From NCBI RefSeq assembly GCF_000967265.1, contig NZ_KQ033885.1:911538-975537 (forward strand): 64,000 nucleotides of DNA, in the 5' to 3' direction. This stretch comes from Bifidobacterium mellis (GTDB taxonomy: Bacteria > Actinomycetota > Actinomycetes > Actinomycetales > Bifidobacteriaceae). The notes beneath the pieces were generated by a model. That model saw only the letters and a list, made by a program, of their open reading frames with translations. It had not been told where the DNA came from and did not search any database. The position numbers and the translations under genes were made by a program. Shown here piece after piece: positions 19,025-28,144 of this stretch; the stretch's first letter is position 1, and each line of letters starts with the position of its first letter.

Positions 19025-20626
19025 ATGGCTATTGAGGCGCAGGGACTTGAGATCCGAATAGGTGCCCGACTACTCCTGCAAGCCACCGACTTCCATGTGA
19101 CCAAGGGCGACCGGATCGGCCTGGTGGGCCGCAACGGCGCCGGCAAGACCACGCTGACCAGGGTCATCACCGGCGACATGCTCCCCTCGGCCGGCAAGGT
19201 GCGGGTGACCGGACAGCTGGGGTACCTGCCCCAGTCCACCCATGCGGGCGACTCCGAGCAGAGCGCCCTGGACAGGGTCATGAGCGCCAGGGACATCGCA
19301 TCCATCGTCCAGCGGATGCGCAAGGCAGAGACCGAGATGACCAATCCTGACCCCAGGATCATGGAAAAGGCCATGAAGCGTTACGACAAGGCCCAGCAGG
19401 ACTTCGAGAACGCCGGGGGCTATGCGGCGCAGTCTCAAGCCATCGTCATGGGCGAGAGCCTGGGGCTGAGCCAGGAGACCCTGCAGCAGGCACTGGGCAC
19501 CCTCTCCGGCGGTCAGCGCCGACGGGTCGAGCTGGCCAGAATCCTCTTCTCCGATGCCGACACCCTGATTCTGGACGAGCCCACCAACCATTTGGATGCC
19601 GACTCCATCGAGTGGCTCAAGGGCTACCTGCGCCGATTCGAGGGCGGCTTCCTGATCATCTCCCACTCCACCGAGCTGCTGGACGAGACCGTCAACCGGA
19701 TCTGGCACCTGGATGCCCAGCGTTCCTGCATCGACATGTACACCATGGGATGGAAGGCCTACCTGCGCCAGCGGGTGGTGGACGAGGAGCGCCGTCGCCG
19801 CGAACGGGAGGTGGCCGAGAAGAAGGCCGACCGTCTGATGCGTCAGGGCATCCGACTGCACGCCAAGGCCACCAAGGCCGTGGCCGCCCAGAACATGATG
19901 CGCCGCGCCCAGCGCCTGCTGGCCGACACCCAGGAGGCGGAAAAGGCCGAAAAGGTGGCCGACCTGCGCTTCCCGGATCCTGCCCCCTGCGGCCGCACGC
20001 CCATCATGGCCGAGGACCTTTCCAAGGCCTACGGATCCAACATCGTCTTCGCCGGAATCAATCTGGCCATCGACAAGGGCTCCCGGGTGGTCATCCTGGG
20101 ATACAACGGCGCTGGCAAGACCACCACCCTGCGCCTGCTGGCCGGCATCGAGCAGCCCGACACGGGCAAGGTGACCCTGGGGCACGGGGCCAAGATCGGC
20201 TACTTCGCCCAGGAGCATGACACACTGGATAACGACGTCACCGTTCTGGAGAACCTGCAGCATGTGGCCCCTGATCTGGACAACACCCAGGCGCGGACCA
20301 TCCTGGGCTCCTTCCTCTTCTCGGGGGACGACGCCATGAAGCCCACCAAGGTGCTTTCGGGCGGCGAGAAGACCCGACTGGCCCTGGCCACCCTGGTGAC
20401 CAGCCGGGCCAACGTCCTGCTGCTGGACGAGCCCACCAACAACCTGGACCCCGCTTCCCGCGACGAGATACTCAAGGCCATCGCCAAGTACGAGGGGGCC
20501 ATCGTGCTGGTCACCCACGACGAGGGGGCCGTCAAGGCGCTCAACCCCGAGCGGGTGCTGCTCATGCCCGACGGTGATGAGGACCTCTGGAGCGACGACT
20601 ACCTGGATCTGGTTGCCGAAGAGTAG
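19025..20626 (+). CDS. ABC-F family ATPase
   Basis: Soluble protein of 533 residues with two ABC modules and no membrane domain. Family members bind the ribosomal E site and act in translation control or antibiotic protection. First module: VGRNGAGKTTL, LSGGQRRRVEL, LILDEPTNHLD. The charged linker around residues 255-310 (EERRRREREVAEKKADRL) is the P-site tRNA-interaction motif region. Second module: LGYNGAGKTTTL, LSGGEKTRLAL, LLLDEPTNNLD. It looks like a housekeeping Uup/EttA-like member rather than a resistance protein, but the subfamily cannot be set by eye. ATG 19025 follows GGAGG. Confidence 0.93.
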   Translation: MAIEAQGLEIRIGARLLLQATDFHVTKGDRIGLVGRNGAGKTTLTRVITGDMLPSAGKVRVTGQLGYLPQSTHAGDSEQSALDRVMSARDIASIVQRMRKAETEMTNPDPRIMEKAMKRYDKAQQDFENAGGYAAQSQAIVMGESLGLSQETLQQALGTLSGGQRRRVELARILFSDADTLILDEPTNHLDADSIEWLKGYLRRFEGGFLIISHSTELLDETVNRIWHLDAQRSCIDMYTMGWKAYLRQRVVDEERRRREREVAEKKADRLMRQGIRLHAKATKAVAAQNMMRRAQRLLADTQEAEKAEKVADLRFPDPAPCGRTPIMAEDLSKAYGSNIVFAGINLAIDKGSRVVILGYNGAGKTTTLRLLAGIEQPDTGKVTLGHGAKIGYFAQEHDTLDNDVTVLENLQHVAPDLDNTQARTILGSFLFSGDDAMKPTKVLSGGEKTRLALATLVTSRANVLLLDEPTNNLDPASRDEILKAIAKYEGAIVLVTHDEGAVKALNPERVLLMPDGDEDLWSDDYLDLVAEE

Positions 20627-20650
20627 GTAGCCACAATGGCGAAAAGCGGG

Positions 20651-21340
20651 TCAGTCGTCCTCCCCCAGGACCTCCACCCCTTTGACCCCTGGAGTCTGAC
20701 CTATGGATTCGACCAGCTCGGTCACGTCCCCCTTGCCCAGCAGGTTGACGGTGACATCGGCGCCCTTCCAGGCATCCCGGTGCAGCTCGTGGATGGTCAG
20801 CACCCGGGATTCGAAGCCCATGCGGGTGGCCAGCAGCAGGGATTCGCGCAGACAGCCGTGGCCGTCCTGATATACGATGCGCAGGACCGTGTTCTGACGA
20901 TTGCGCAGGAACCACTTGAGGATGGGCGCGATGACCAGGACAGCCAGAAAGTAGAAGACGACGGCCAGGATGGCGATGGCGAAGAGCTGGACCCCGCAGG
21001 CCATGCCCACGGCGGCGGCCACCCAGATGGCGCTGGCCGTCGTCAGACCCTTGACCGAATCATGGTTGAAGAAGATGACTCCGGCGCCGATGAAGCCGAT
21101 GCCCGAGGCCACCCCGGCCGCGATTCTCGAGGCATCCCAGGAATAGTTTCCTACAGCGGCCTGGATGCCATAGAGGGAGACCATGGTGAACAGGCAGCTG
21201 CCCAGGCCCACCAGAATGTGGGTGCGGATGCCAGCGTCGTGTTTGAGGAATTCGCGCTCGAAGCCGATCAGGCCACAGAGCACCACCGTCAGGACCACTG
21301 CCATAATCTGGCCTTGATTCGGCATCGCGAATCCCTGCAT
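20651..21340 (-). CDS. MgtC/SapB family membrane protein
   Basis: 229 residues. Four to five hydrophobic helices fill the first about 150 residues and carry the family signature GLIGFEREF, GIRTHILVGLGSCLFTM and GIGFIGAGVIF, ending with GLTTASAIWVAAAVG. The C-terminal about 80 residues form a soluble ACT-like domain (VLRIVYQDGHG..., DVTVNLLGKGD). Members affect Mg2+ starvation survival or membrane potential; the substrate, if any, is unknown. The ATG at 21340 has GGAAAGGA just upstream. Converges on the ABC-F gene and diverges from the nnr gene. Confidence 0.88.
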   Translation of the reverse strand: MQGFAMPNQGQIMAVVLTVVLCGLIGFEREFLKHDAGIRTHILVGLGSCLFTMVSLYGIQAAVGNYSWDASRIAAGVASGIGFIGAGVIFFNHDSVKGLTTASAIWVAAAVGMACGVQLFAIAILAVVFYFLAVLVIAPILKWFLRNRQNTVLRIVYQDGHGCLRESLLLATRMGFESRVLTIHELHRDAWKGADVTVNLLGKGDVTELVESIGQTPGVKGVEVLGEDD

Positions 21341-21473
21341 GATTTCCTTTCCTGCCCTCGTAAATAGGCAGACCTTATAACGCTTGCAGGACAAGGCCAT
21401 CGGATAGAGTGGAGCCAGCACGTGGCCGGTCGCGCCGCCGCACGTGGACCTTTTGAATGAGGGGTGTGATGCC

Positions 21474-23378
21474 ATGAAGCCGTCACCAGATGAACGCCGC
21501 GAAGCCCGGCGGACCCTGGCCACCAGCGCCTATTCCGCCGACATGATCCGATCCCTGGAGCAGCCGTTTTTGGACGACGGGGTGCCCCTGATGCGCATTG
21601 CCGCCGGATCCCTGGCCTCCGTGGCCGACGTCATGCTGACCCAGGCCGGGATGGAGCCGGCAGAAGCCAGAATCGTCCTGCTGGCAGGGGCCGGCAACAA
21701 CGGCGGCGACGGGCTCTATGCCTCGGCTGACCTGGCCGGGCACGGGGCCGATGTGACGGTGGTGGCGACCGGGCGGAGCCTGCACCAGGGCGGATTGGAT
21801 GCCCTTCTGCGCGCCGGCGGAGTGGTCACGGCCCTGGACCCCCAGGCGGCCATCCCCGGTTGCGAGGCGCCGACAGGACCGGACCAGGCCTCAGAGGAGC
21901 TGGACCAGGCCCTGGAGCTGTGCCGGCAGGCGGATCTGATCATCGATGCCATGACGGGTATCGGCCTTAAAGGTGCATTGCGCGGCATCCCCGCCGCTCT
22001 TGCCGCGGAACTGGGCATGGAGAGCGGTCTGCCCGACAGGCCCGCCTGGCACGACCCCGCCGGTCAGGATGGGCCCTTGGTGCTGGCCGTGGATACTCCC
22101 TCCGGTTTGGACGTGGACGAAGGCACCCTGCCCGGGGCCTACATACCGGCGGATGTGACCGTGACCATGGGGGCCATGAAGCCCTGCCTGATGCTTCCCC
22201 CGGCCGCCTACGTCTGCGGAAGAGTCGTCCTGGTGGACTTCGGCTTCGACACCTCGGCCCTGGTCCCCAGCGTCTCCTGCATGAGCGTTGAGGACTGCGC
22301 CGGACTTTTGCGGGCGCCCAGGGTGGATGACACCAAGTACACCAGGGGCGTGGTCGGTCTGGTCACCGGGTCCGCCCTCTACCATGGCGCGGGGCTGCTC
22401 TCCAGCAGAGCGGCGGCCAGTGGCAACGTGGGCATGATCCGTTACTGCGGCCCCGAGCAGGTGGGCGACCTGATCCTGCAGGAGCTGCCCGAAACGGTCC
22501 TGGGCCGTGGACGGGTCGAGTCCTGGGTGCTGGGTTCGGGCGTGCCCACCCGGCAGGCCCAGGAGGCCGCCGGTCCTGAAGGCCAGGACGGTCAGCGGGA
22601 TCTGATTGCCGACATACTCAATCGACAGGCCGCGGACCTGGACGAGGACGAGGCAGCAGCCGATCCGGCGGTGGTGGCCGATGCCGGAGCCTTGGATCTG
22701 CTGCCGGACCGGCTGGGACCGCGCACCGTACTGACCCCGCACGCCGGCGAGATGGCCGCCCTTCTCAACTCGCACGGTGAGAACGTGGACGGCGACCAGG
22801 TCATGGCCGAACCCCTGCGCTGGGCTGTCCGCGCCTGCCAGCTGACCGGAGCCACCATTTTGCTCAAGGGGGCCATCACACTGGTCGTCGGCGAGGACGG
22901 CACCGACCGCCCCCGGGTCATGACCACCGGCTTCGGCCCGGCCTGGCTGTCCACGGCCGGATCAGGGGATGTACTCTCCGGCACCATCGGAGCCATGCTG
23001 GCCCAGAACGCCGGACCAATCCAGGATGATGCCACGCTGATGGTTGATCTGACGGCTGCTGCGGCCTTCCTGCATGGACTGGCTGGCTCCTTGGCCAGTG
23101 GCGGCAGGCAGACCGGCTGGGAGCAGCCGCTGATCTTCGACCCCCGCAAGCCCCAGGACTTTGCGGATCTGGTAGCCGAGGACAACCAGCCGGAGGGCCA
23201 GGGGACTGTTGCAGGACGCATGGGGCAACCGATCCGTGCCGGGCAGGTGGCCGATGCCCTACCCAAGGCCATAGGGCTGGTCATGTCCAGAGCCGAGGGG
23301 GCTGCTGAACCGATCGAACCCATTCAAGATGGGGACGATGCCTCTCAGTTCTTCGAAAACAGCTCGCTCTGGTTCTAG
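21474..23378 (+). CDS. nnr: Bifunctional NAD(P)HX epimerase / ADP-dependent dehydratase
   Basis: Repairs hydrated NADH and NADPH: the N-terminal YjeF-type domain epimerises R- and S-NAD(P)HX, and the C-terminal ribokinase-like domain dehydrates S-NAD(P)HX using ADP. 634 residues. Seen: LLAGAGNNGGDGLYAS in the epimerase domain; TPHAGEMAALL and STAGSGDVLSGTIGAMLAQ, the nucleotide-binding signature, in the dehydratase. A Gln/Asp/Ala-rich insertion occurs around residues 365-405. The ATG at 21474 follows GAGGGG; an in-frame GTG at 21444 is less likely. gpmA follows 26 nt downstream. Confidence 0.93.
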   Translation: MKPSPDERREARRTLATSAYSADMIRSLEQPFLDDGVPLMRIAAGSLASVADVMLTQAGMEPAEARIVLLAGAGNNGGDGLYASADLAGHGADVTVVATGRSLHQGGLDALLRAGGVVTALDPQAAIPGCEAPTGPDQASEELDQALELCRQADLIIDAMTGIGLKGALRGIPAALAAELGMESGLPDRPAWHDPAGQDGPLVLAVDTPSGLDVDEGTLPGAYIPADVTVTMGAMKPCLMLPPAAYVCGRVVLVDFGFDTSALVPSVSCMSVEDCAGLLRAPRVDDTKYTRGVVGLVTGSALYHGAGLLSSRAAASGNVGMIRYCGPEQVGDLILQELPETVLGRGRVESWVLGSGVPTRQAQEAAGPEGQDGQRDLIADILNRQAADLDEDEAAADPAVVADAGALDLLPDRLGPRTVLTPHAGEMAALLNSHGENVDGDQVMAEPLRWAVRACQLTGATILLKGAITLVVGEDGTDRPRVMTTGFGPAWLSTAGSGDVLSGTIGAMLAQNAGPIQDDATLMVDLTAAAAFLHGLAGSLASGGRQTGWEQPLIFDPRKPQDFADLVAEDNQPEGQGTVAGRMGQPIRAGQVADALPKAIGLVMSRAEGAAEPIEPIQDGDDASQFFENSSLWF

Positions 23379-23404
23379 AGCGTCATCAAAAAGGAGTCGA
23401 TTCG

Positions 23405-24187
23405 ATGACCTCGCAGCTCATTGTCATGCGTCACGGGGAAAGCGTCTGGACACAGAAGTCGGTCAACCGTTTCGCCGGTTGGGTGGACGTGCCCCTGACG
23501 GAACGTGGACTGGACCAGGCCCGTCATGCCGGACAGCTGCTCAAGGAATCAGGCCTGCTGCCTGACCTGGTCTTCACCTCCCTGCTGACCCGCAGCATCG
23601 TCACCGCCAACACGGTGCTGGACCTGGTCGATCGGGCCTGGATTCCGGTGGAGCGTACCTGGAGGCTGAACGAGCGCCACTACGGTGCCTTCCAGGGACA
23701 GACGCGACCGGCCATGCTGGAGCGATACGGCCAGGAGCAATTCAATATCTACCGACGTTCCTATGATGTTCGGCCGCCTGCCATCGAAACCGATTCACCA
23801 TACTTTCAAGGACAGGATCCTCGCTATGCCCCGGCCATGGGCGACGGGCTGGACAGCCGGAATCCGGCCGAGATCCGCGCCGAATGCCTCAAGGATCTGC
23901 TGATTCGCCTGAATCCCTTCTGGCGCAGCCGGATAGCCCCCAATCTGGCCTGGGGCCGGACTGTGCTCATCGTCACCCACGGTTCCGTGGTCCGTAGCCT
24001 GATCAAGGTCCTTGAAGATATTGACGACAAGGACATCAGATCCATCAACGTGCCCAACGGCGTGCCCATGGTCTACAGCTTCGGGACCGACGAAGACGGC
24101 AACCCCCAGGTCCAGGGTCCGGGTCGTTATCTGGATCAGCAGGCCGCCAACCAGGGTATGGCTGAAACCGCGGCCCTGGGCCGATAG
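23405..24187 (+). CDS. gpmA: 2,3-bisphosphoglycerate-dependent phosphoglycerate mutase (variant active site)
   Basis: Interconverts 3- and 2-phosphoglycerate in lower glycolysis. 260 residues. RHGES with the phosphohistidine, LNERHYGAFQG with the acid Glu, and RRSYDVRPP are well kept. The second catalytic His lies in VTHGSVVRSL, where most family members have AHGNSLRAL, and FTGW at the N-terminal loop reads FAGW. ATG 23405 follows AAAGGAG. It is the only phosphoglycerate mutase here and closely follows nnr, so expression is probably joint. Confidence 0.92.
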   Translation: MTSQLIVMRHGESVWTQKSVNRFAGWVDVPLTERGLDQARHAGQLLKESGLLPDLVFTSLLTRSIVTANTVLDLVDRAWIPVERTWRLNERHYGAFQGQTRPAMLERYGQEQFNIYRRSYDVRPPAIETDSPYFQGQDPRYAPAMGDGLDSRNPAEIRAECLKDLLIRLNPFWRSRIAPNLAWGRTVLIVTHGSVVRSLIKVLEDIDDKDIRSINVPNGVPMVYSFGTDEDGNPQVQGPGRYLDQQAANQGMAETAALGR

Positions 24188-24211
24188 GGCCTTGGGTATA
24201 GATTGGCTTGT

Positions 24212-25150
24212 ATGACACTGCTCCAACTGCGCTACATCGTCAAGATTGTCGAATGCGGCTCGATGAACGAGGCCTCGCACGAGCTCTACATCTCCCAGCC
24301 GGCACTGAGCTCTTCGGTCAAGGAGCTGGAGAACGAGCTGGGCATCGAGATCTTCACCCGCCACTCCCAGGGGATCGCCCTGACCGTGGACGGGGCGGAA
24401 TTCCTGACCTACGCCCGGCAGATCCTGGACCAGACCGACCTGCTGGAGGCCCGCTACCGGCAGGTCAGACCCCGCAAACAGCTCTGCCGGGTCTCCACCC
24501 AGCACTACATGTTCGCAGTCGAAGCCTTCGTGGAGATGATCAACTCCATCGATTCGGACGAGTACGAATTCACCATACGGGAGACGCGCACCAGAGACAT
24601 CATCGACCAGGTGGCCACCCTCCAGTCCGAGATCGGCATCATCTACGAGTCCGACTTCAACAAACGGGTGCTGTCCAAGATGCTCCGGGAGAAGCACCTG
24701 GACTTCCATCCGCTCTTCAGGGCGGACCTGCATGTCTTCATCGCACGAACCAACCCCCTGGCTGATCGGGCCATGGTGACCATGAAGGACCTGGAGCCCT
24801 ACCCCTTCCTGCAGTACGAGCAGGGCGAGGAGGGTTCCTTCTACTTTGCCGAGGAGGCGGTCTGGCCCGACTACTCCCCCAAGCAGATCACCGTGAGTGA
24901 CCGGGCCACCATGCTCAACTTCATCGTGGGGCTGAACGCCTACACGGTCTGCACCGGCATCGACAACGAAGACCTGAACAACGAGAAGATCGTCAGCGTT
25001 CCCCTGGAGTCGGACGAATCCATGCTGGTGGGCTGGATTGTCAACAGCCGGACCAAGCTGTCCCATGCCGCCGAACTCTACTTGGACAAGCTGCGCCAGG
25101 TGGTCTCCAACCACGGATATTCACTGATTGAACAGGGGTCAGGCAAGTAG
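24212..25150 (+). CDS. LysR-family transcriptional regulator
   Basis: 312 residues. The winged helix-turn-helix at 1-60 is canonical (LQLRYIVKIVECGSMNEASHELYISQPALSSSVKELE), followed by the dimerisation helix and a type-2 periplasmic-binding-like effector domain. Effector and targets cannot be read from sequence; there is no divergent partner, as gpmA is upstream on the same strand. No ribosome site precedes ATG 24212; instead TATAGAT ends 8 nt before it, which would place transcription start at or near the ATG and make a leaderless mRNA. Confidence 0.92.
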   Translation: MTLLQLRYIVKIVECGSMNEASHELYISQPALSSSVKELENELGIEIFTRHSQGIALTVDGAEFLTYARQILDQTDLLEARYRQVRPRKQLCRVSTQHYMFAVEAFVEMINSIDSDEYEFTIRETRTRDIIDQVATLQSEIGIIYESDFNKRVLSKMLREKHLDFHPLFRADLHVFIARTNPLADRAMVTMKDLEPYPFLQYEQGEEGSFYFAEEAVWPDYSPKQITVSDRATMLNFIVGLNAYTVCTGIDNEDLNNEKIVSVPLESDESMLVGWIVNSRTKLSHAAELYLDKLRQVVSNHGYSLIEQGSGK

Positions 25151-25211
25151 CAGCCAGGCAAGCAGCAGCTGAATGGGTGTCATCTGAACCGGACCGCTGA
25201 TGCTCCAGCGG

Positions 25212-25244
25212 CGATTGTTGGACTTCGCTGCTGGCCGGCAATCG
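25212..25244. terminator. Possible convergent terminator
   Basis: A 10-bp stem with two G-T pairs (CGATTGTTGG / CCGGCAATCG) with a 13-nt loop lies between the convergent ends of the LysR gene and the thioredoxin-fold gene. The T run is poor on both sides. Confidence 0.4.
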
Positions 25245-25259
25245 ATTGGTAGTCGCGGT

Positions 25260-26324
25260 TTACCGTACTTTCAACGCCTTCCCTTGGGCTCCGATGGAGG
25301 GCATCTTACCCTGGTGGCCCACATCCTGTGATTTGAGTCCCAAGGCTTTGAGCAGGGCCCGATCCAGATGTTCCAGGCCTCCCTGGCTCTTTGCCGCTGC
25401 GGTCAGATCCCAGACCTTGCCATTGATCATGATGGTGGGTGTCGAAAACTCCCCCTTGGCATCCTTGGCGTCCTTGCGGGTGATGGCGTAGGCGTTGACC
25501 TTGTCCACCCATGGCCTGTAAGTACCCTGTGCGAAGCGGTCTGCCAGGGACCTGGGCACGCCTACTCCCACAGCCTGGTCGGCCAGGCGTGCGTCGGAGA
25601 CGGCCTGATAGGAGCTTTCATCGGGCTGGAAGTCAGCGGCAAAGACGGCGGCGGCGAAGGCCGGCAGATGATCCGGATCCTCCTGGGCCACCATGGCCAG
25701 GGCGTTGTCCACGCGGCTGGAGTACTGGTCGCTGGATGCTGAATCCAGGAAGTTTAAAAAGTTGTAGGTGACATTGATCTGACCGGCGCCGATCATGCGC
25801 TGCAGCTGAGGATCGATGACCCGGCCCACCTTGCCGCACCAGGGGCACATGGGGTCCATGAAGATCTCAAGGGTCGGCGCATCGGCAACCTTCTTCCTGC
25901 TGCCGATCCCATTGGCTGAAACAGTCAGCCCTCCCTGGTCGTCTGCCACCGATGGCGTGACGGTGACCTCTTGCAGGGCCTTGTAGGCCTTGGCATCCCC
26001 GCTGGGACCCTGGCTGACTTGTGCGGTCGAGCCTGTGGATGAAGGCTTTTGGGCAGACTGGTCGTCTCCTGAATGATCGGCCCACAGCATGTATATGCCT
26101 GCCGCAAGCACCAGCACAAGAGCCACCGCCACCAGTACCAACGGCAGCCTCCGTGAGCGCTGTGCAAACACGGTTCCTTCAAGCTCGCTCTCTTGAGGCT
26201 GGCCTGTCTCGGCCGGTTCCTCCTCAGTCGCAATATGGCTATCGGCAGGTTCTGCCGCACCCACCGCGTCGACCCCAGTCTGGTCCGGTTCCTCATGACC
26301 GTTCTGCTCCAGCGGTTTCGTCAT
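25260..26324 (-). CDS. Membrane-anchored DsbA-like thioredoxin-fold protein
   Basis: 354 residues. An acidic cytoplasmic N terminus (about 1-58) is followed by a basic patch and a single transmembrane helix (LPLVLVAVALVLVLAAGIYML, about 60-81), a Ser/Gln-rich spacer, then a DsbA/thioredoxin_4 domain from about 130. The redox motif is CPWC in MDPMCPWCGKV, and the cis-Pro region is STPTIMING. Expected to sit outside the membrane and oxidise or isomerise disulfides of exported proteins. ATG 26324 follows AAGGAAGG at a slightly long distance. No partner oxidase gene is seen nearby. Confidence 0.88.
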   Translation of the reverse strand: MTKPLEQNGHEEPDQTGVDAVGAAEPADSHIATEEEPAETGQPQESELEGTVFAQRSRRLPLVLVAVALVLVLAAGIYMLWADHSGDDQSAQKPSSTGSTAQVSQGPSGDAKAYKALQEVTVTPSVADDQGGLTVSANGIGSRKKVADAPTLEIFMDPMCPWCGKVGRVIDPQLQRMIGAGQINVTYNFLNFLDSASSDQYSSRVDNALAMVAQEDPDHLPAFAAAVFAADFQPDESSYQAVSDARLADQAVGVGVPRSLADRFAQGTYRPWVDKVNAYAITRKDAKDAKGEFSTPTIMINGKVWDLTAAAKSQGGLEHLDRALLKALGLKSQDVGHQGKMPSIGAQGKALKVR

Positions 26325-26450
26325 GATCCATGGCCTTCCTTGCGATGATGATCCGTCGGCCTGCCCGTCGGACCTTTACCAATCTACACGAGGGTCGGCC
26401 GACAGAATGGCCGTCCGCAGAATGTGCGCCGATATGAGCCGGTCCCTTGT

Positions 26451-27200
26451 CTAGGCCCCGTAACGCTCCAAGTAGTCCCTGGCGGCATCGGCCGTGCGCT
26501 GGTCCAGAATGGGCGACCCGTCCGGGCCCTTCATGGAGGCAGCGGCATCGAAGATCTGGCGGACATTGACGATGCTGATGACCGGGAAGTGGAATTCGTC
26601 CATGATGGACTCCACAGCCGAGCCCTGGCCCTGTCCGGTGCGCTCCATCCGGTCCACGGAGAGCACCAGGCCGACGATGGTCACCTTGGCCTGGGACATG
26701 ATCTTGGGCACCACCTGGCGGACCGCGGTCCCGGCGGTCATGACATCATCCACCAGCAGCACCCTCATGCCGTCCCTTAACTGGGTGCCGACCATGAGCC
26801 CCCCGTCGCCATGGTCCTTGACCTCCTTGCGGTCAAAGGTGTAGCCGACCGGCATGCCGTGCGCCCCGCTCAGTGCGATGGCGGTGGAGACGGCCAGGGG
26901 AATCCCCTTGTAGGCCGGACCGAAAACCGTGTCGATATCGGCGGGCAGGGTCCCCTGTTTCACGGCCTGCATGATGGTCCGGGCGTAGAACTCCCCCAAC
27001 AGGGCGATCAGCCGTCCGTCCTTGAAGGCCCCGGCGTTGATGAAGTAGGGCGAGCGCCGCCCCGACTTCAGGGTGAAGTCACCGAACTTGAGGGCTCCGC
27101 TCTGGAGGAGGAAGCTGGTGAAACCCTCCTGGATGCGGCGGGTCTGCTCCTGGGCATCCCCGTCATGTTCGGCCCTGTTTTCTGCTGCGGATGCGCTCAT
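26451..27200 (-). CDS. pyrE: Orotate phosphoribosyltransferase
   Basis: Joins orotate to PRPP to give OMP, the fifth step of UMP synthesis. 249 residues. [42 protein letters not shown] (flexible loop with catalytic Lys) and the PRPP-binding [13 protein letters not shown] are clear. ATG 27200, with GGGGAG 8 nt upstream, overlaps the pyrD stop as ATGA. Last gene of the pyrBICFKDE operon. Confidence 0.96.
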   Translation of the reverse strand: MSASAAENRAEHDGDAQEQTRRIQEGFTSFLLQSGALKFGDFTLKSGRRSPYFINAGAFKDGRLIALLGEFYARTIMQAVKQGTLPADIDTVFGPAYKGIPLAVSTAIALSGAHGMPVGYTFDRKEVKDHGDGGLMVGTQLRDGMRVLLVDDVMTAGTAVRQVVPKIMSQAKVTIVGLVLSVDRMERTGQGQGSAVESIMDEFHFPVISIVNVRQIFDAAASMKGPDGSPILDQRTADAARDYLERYGA

Positions 27201-28144
27201 CGCCAGCACTCCCCTTTCTTGAGCAAATCGGCCAGCTCGGGCCGCTCGTCCAACAGCTCGTCCAGCTCCCGGGCCACCCTCATTGGTGCCACAGGATCCA
27301 CCAGTGCCGCGGCCCCCACCTCAACGGCGTTGGCCCCCGCATAGAGGAATTCCAAGGCCGTGCGTCCCGAGTCGATGCCCCCGATGCCGATGATGGGGAT
27401 GTCGGGCAGTGCCCGGCGCACCCGCCAGACGAAGGACAGAGCTATGGGCAGGATGCAGGGGCCGGAGACGCCGCCGGTGCCCTGGGCCAGGATGGGTTTG
27501 CCCGTAGTAATGTCGATGCGCATGCCTACCAGGGTGTTGATCAGGCTGAGGGCATCCGCTCCCCCATCGACCGCCGCCTTGGCCACCTCCACGATGTCGG
27601 TGACGTTGGGGGTCAGCTTGACCACCATGGGTTTGTCGGTCAGACCCCGCAGCCGGGTGACCAACCGGTTCAGGGCCTTGGCGTCGGTGCCCACGGACAT
27701 CCCCCCATGTGAGACGTTCGGGCAGGAGACGTTGATCTCCAGCATGTCGGCCGGGGAGTCGGCCAGCCGTTCCACAACGATGGCGTAGTCCTCGTCGCTG
27801 TGGCCGGCCACATTGGTGACCACGTTGGCCCCCAGGGCCTTGAGCCTGGGTAGTTCGTCCACCAGGTAATGGTCCACGCCCGGGTTCTGCAGGCCCACGG
27901 AGTTGACCATGCCGGCTGGGCTCTCGGCTGTCCTGGGCGTGGGGTTGCCTTCCCAGGGCACCGGCGAAACCCCCTTGGTGGAGATGGCGCCCATCTGTGA
28001 GACGTCGTAGTAGTCCCCGCAGGCATCCAGGTTGAAGGTGCCCGAGGCCGTGCCCACCGGGTTCTTCCAGGGCGTGCCGGCCACAACGGTGCCATGCCGC
28101 CAGGCGTGCGGCTCCAGAGGGTCCATGATTGTCAGCCCGCTCAT
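27197..28144 (-). CDS. pyrD: Dihydroorotate dehydrogenase (class 1B), catalytic subunit
   Basis: Oxidises dihydroorotate to orotate with FMN; class 1B pairs with PyrK and passes electrons to NAD+. 315 residues. [10 protein letters not shown] near the N terminus, LEINVSCPN with the catalytic Cys, [10 protein letters not shown] and the FMN-phosphate loops GIGGIDSG and AGANAVEVG are visible. ATG 28144 has AAGGAG upstream and overlaps the pyrK stop as ATGA. The adjacent pyrK confirms the class. Confidence 0.96.
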   Translation of the reverse strand: MSGLTIMDPLEPHAWRHGTVVAGTPWKNPVGTASGTFNLDACGDYYDVSQMGAISTKGVSPVPWEGNPTPRTAESPAGMVNSVGLQNPGVDHYLVDELPRLKALGANVVTNVAGHSDEDYAIVVERLADSPADMLEINVSCPNVSHGGMSVGTDAKALNRLVTRLRGLTDKPMVVKLTPNVTDIVEVAKAAVDGGADALSLINTLVGMRIDITTGKPILAQGTGGVSGPCILPIALSFVWRVRRALPDIPIIGIGGIDSGRTALEFLYAGANAVEVGAAALVDPVAPMRVARELDELLDERPELADLLKKGECWR

